The notes below the pieces were generated by a model. The model was not told the DNA's origin. It saw only the letters and a program-made list of their open reading frames with translations, and did no database searches. Position numbers and translations under genes: made by a program. Shown here in pieces: positions 63,691-64,000 of a stretch of DNA of 64,000 bases. The stretch spans positions 51,308 to 115,307 of the forward strand of contig CAMBDW010000003.1 of NCBI GenBank assembly GCA_945865535.1, in the 5' to 3' direction. Source of the stretch: Chryseobacterium gleum (GTDB lineage: Bacteria > Bacteroidota > Bacteroidia > Flavobacteriales > BACL11). How positions within the stretch are numbered: position 1 is the stretch's first letter; the number at the start of each line of letters is the position of its first letter.

Positions 63691-63697
63691 ATTTTTG
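63690..63697 (+). promoter_or_regulatory. -7-like element overlapping the terminator tail (TATTTTTG)
   Basis: TAnnTTTG match that begins with the last base of the terminator stem and uses its T-tail; it lies 28 nt before the second lipoprotein's ATG. It could be a real promoter or just the tail sequence. Confidence 0.35.
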
Positions 63698-63725
63698 GGT
63701 CAATTACTAATTAAAAAAAATAAAG

Positions 63726-63917
63726 ATGAAAAAATTAATGTACTTGTTTATTGCTGCTTTAATGATTATTTTCACTGCTTGTGGAGGGGGAGAAACTACA
63801 ACTGAAGCATTAGTATGTCATAATACTGGAGTTGCATGTGTAGCAGATCATTCTTGTTGTATGGCTCATGATGAGTCTTCTGAGGCAGAAAAAACTGAAG
63901 AAGAAGTTGCTAAATAA
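63726..63917 (+). CDS. Small cysteine/histidine-rich lipoprotein, paralogue of the preceding gene
   Basis: The 63-residue protein has a lipoprotein signal nearly the same as its neighbour's (MKKLMYL...AAL...FTACG, lipobox C19). A short mature part follows with CHNTGVACVADHSCCMAHDE. Its four cysteines and three histidines could bind a metal. An acidic tail ends the protein. The function is unknown. Nothing recognisable follows up to the window end. Confidence 0.75.
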   Translation: MKKLMYLFIAALMIIFTACGGGETTTEALVCHNTGVACVADHSCCMAHDESSEAEKTEEEVAK

Positions 63918-64000
63918 TTATTTTTTTGTTCAGAAAAAATGCAATTCAGGGTAAATTCTTTTCTTTCCTCTCAGATAATTCAATAAAAAATAAAAAAATA

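Overview
The window is an AT-rich chromosomal segment of a Bacteroidota bacterium, most likely a marine-type member of Flavobacteriales. The evidence is a PorZ-like type IX secretion protein, short C-terminal sorting tails on secreted proteins, lineage-typical families (DUF4175, DUF4271, DUF3098, DUF4296), eukaryote-like single-chain GlyRS, YidD next to RnpA, and many copies of the Bacteroidota promoter -7 element TAnnTTTG just upstream of start codons. Coding density is very high. No rRNA, CRISPR array, prophage or insertion sequence was seen.

Layout. 1-5712 (minus): a truncated secreted repeat protein, then porZ-like, recO and a TonB-dependent receptor as a tight unit. 5802-5875: tRNA-Arg(TCG). 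6052-12500 (minus): overlapping unit DUF4175, ybeY, mnmG, methyltransferase. 12583-15991: gltX-folB facing glyS. 16027-18044: DUF3109, then a glutaryl-CoA-dehydrogenase-like gene with DUF3817. 18132-23068 (plus): DUF4271, hemD, rnpA, yidD, S41 protease, O-antigen ligase-like. 23053-24707 (minus): tdk, alr. 24768-29073 (plus): DUF2279, rsmI, DAHP synthase/chorismate mutase, recJ. 29104-33091 (minus): rlmN, polyprenyl synthase, dnaG. 33123-34232: amidohydrolase. 34222-38604 (minus): ftsX, DUF3098, uppP, truB, queA, ispD. 38684: leuS.

41537-51450 is an eleven-gene, one-direction tryptophan-catabolic operon. It encodes the kynurenine route from tryptophan to 2-aminomuconate and its deamination: TDO, formamidase-like cyclase, KMO, kynureninase, HAAO, ACMSD, ALDH and RidA-type deaminase. 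It also carries three unexplained genes: a secreted cupredoxin, a short-chain dehydrogenase-like protein lacking the YxxxK active site, and a GNAT. No downstream meta-cleavage genes (decarboxylase, hydratase, aldolase) are present. A glutaryl-CoA-dehydrogenase-like gene lies about 24 kb away.

51562-53326 holds a PurD-like ATP-grasp enzyme paired with a GNAT. It is followed by the only large non-coding gap (about 0.5 kb). That gap contains T-tracts spaced at about 10-11 bp (predicted bent DNA), a 17-bp inverted repeat and three 21-bp tandem repeats. It leads into an orphan gene with a RecB-like PD-(D/E)XK nuclease motif, the best candidate here for an undescribed accessory or defence locus. 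55210-63917 returns to ordinary genes (gpmI, M20 peptidase, YyaL-like, tyrS, NAD-dependent epimerase, DUF4296) and ends with two paralogous tiny lipoproteins, one with an in-frame 15-bp tandem repeat.
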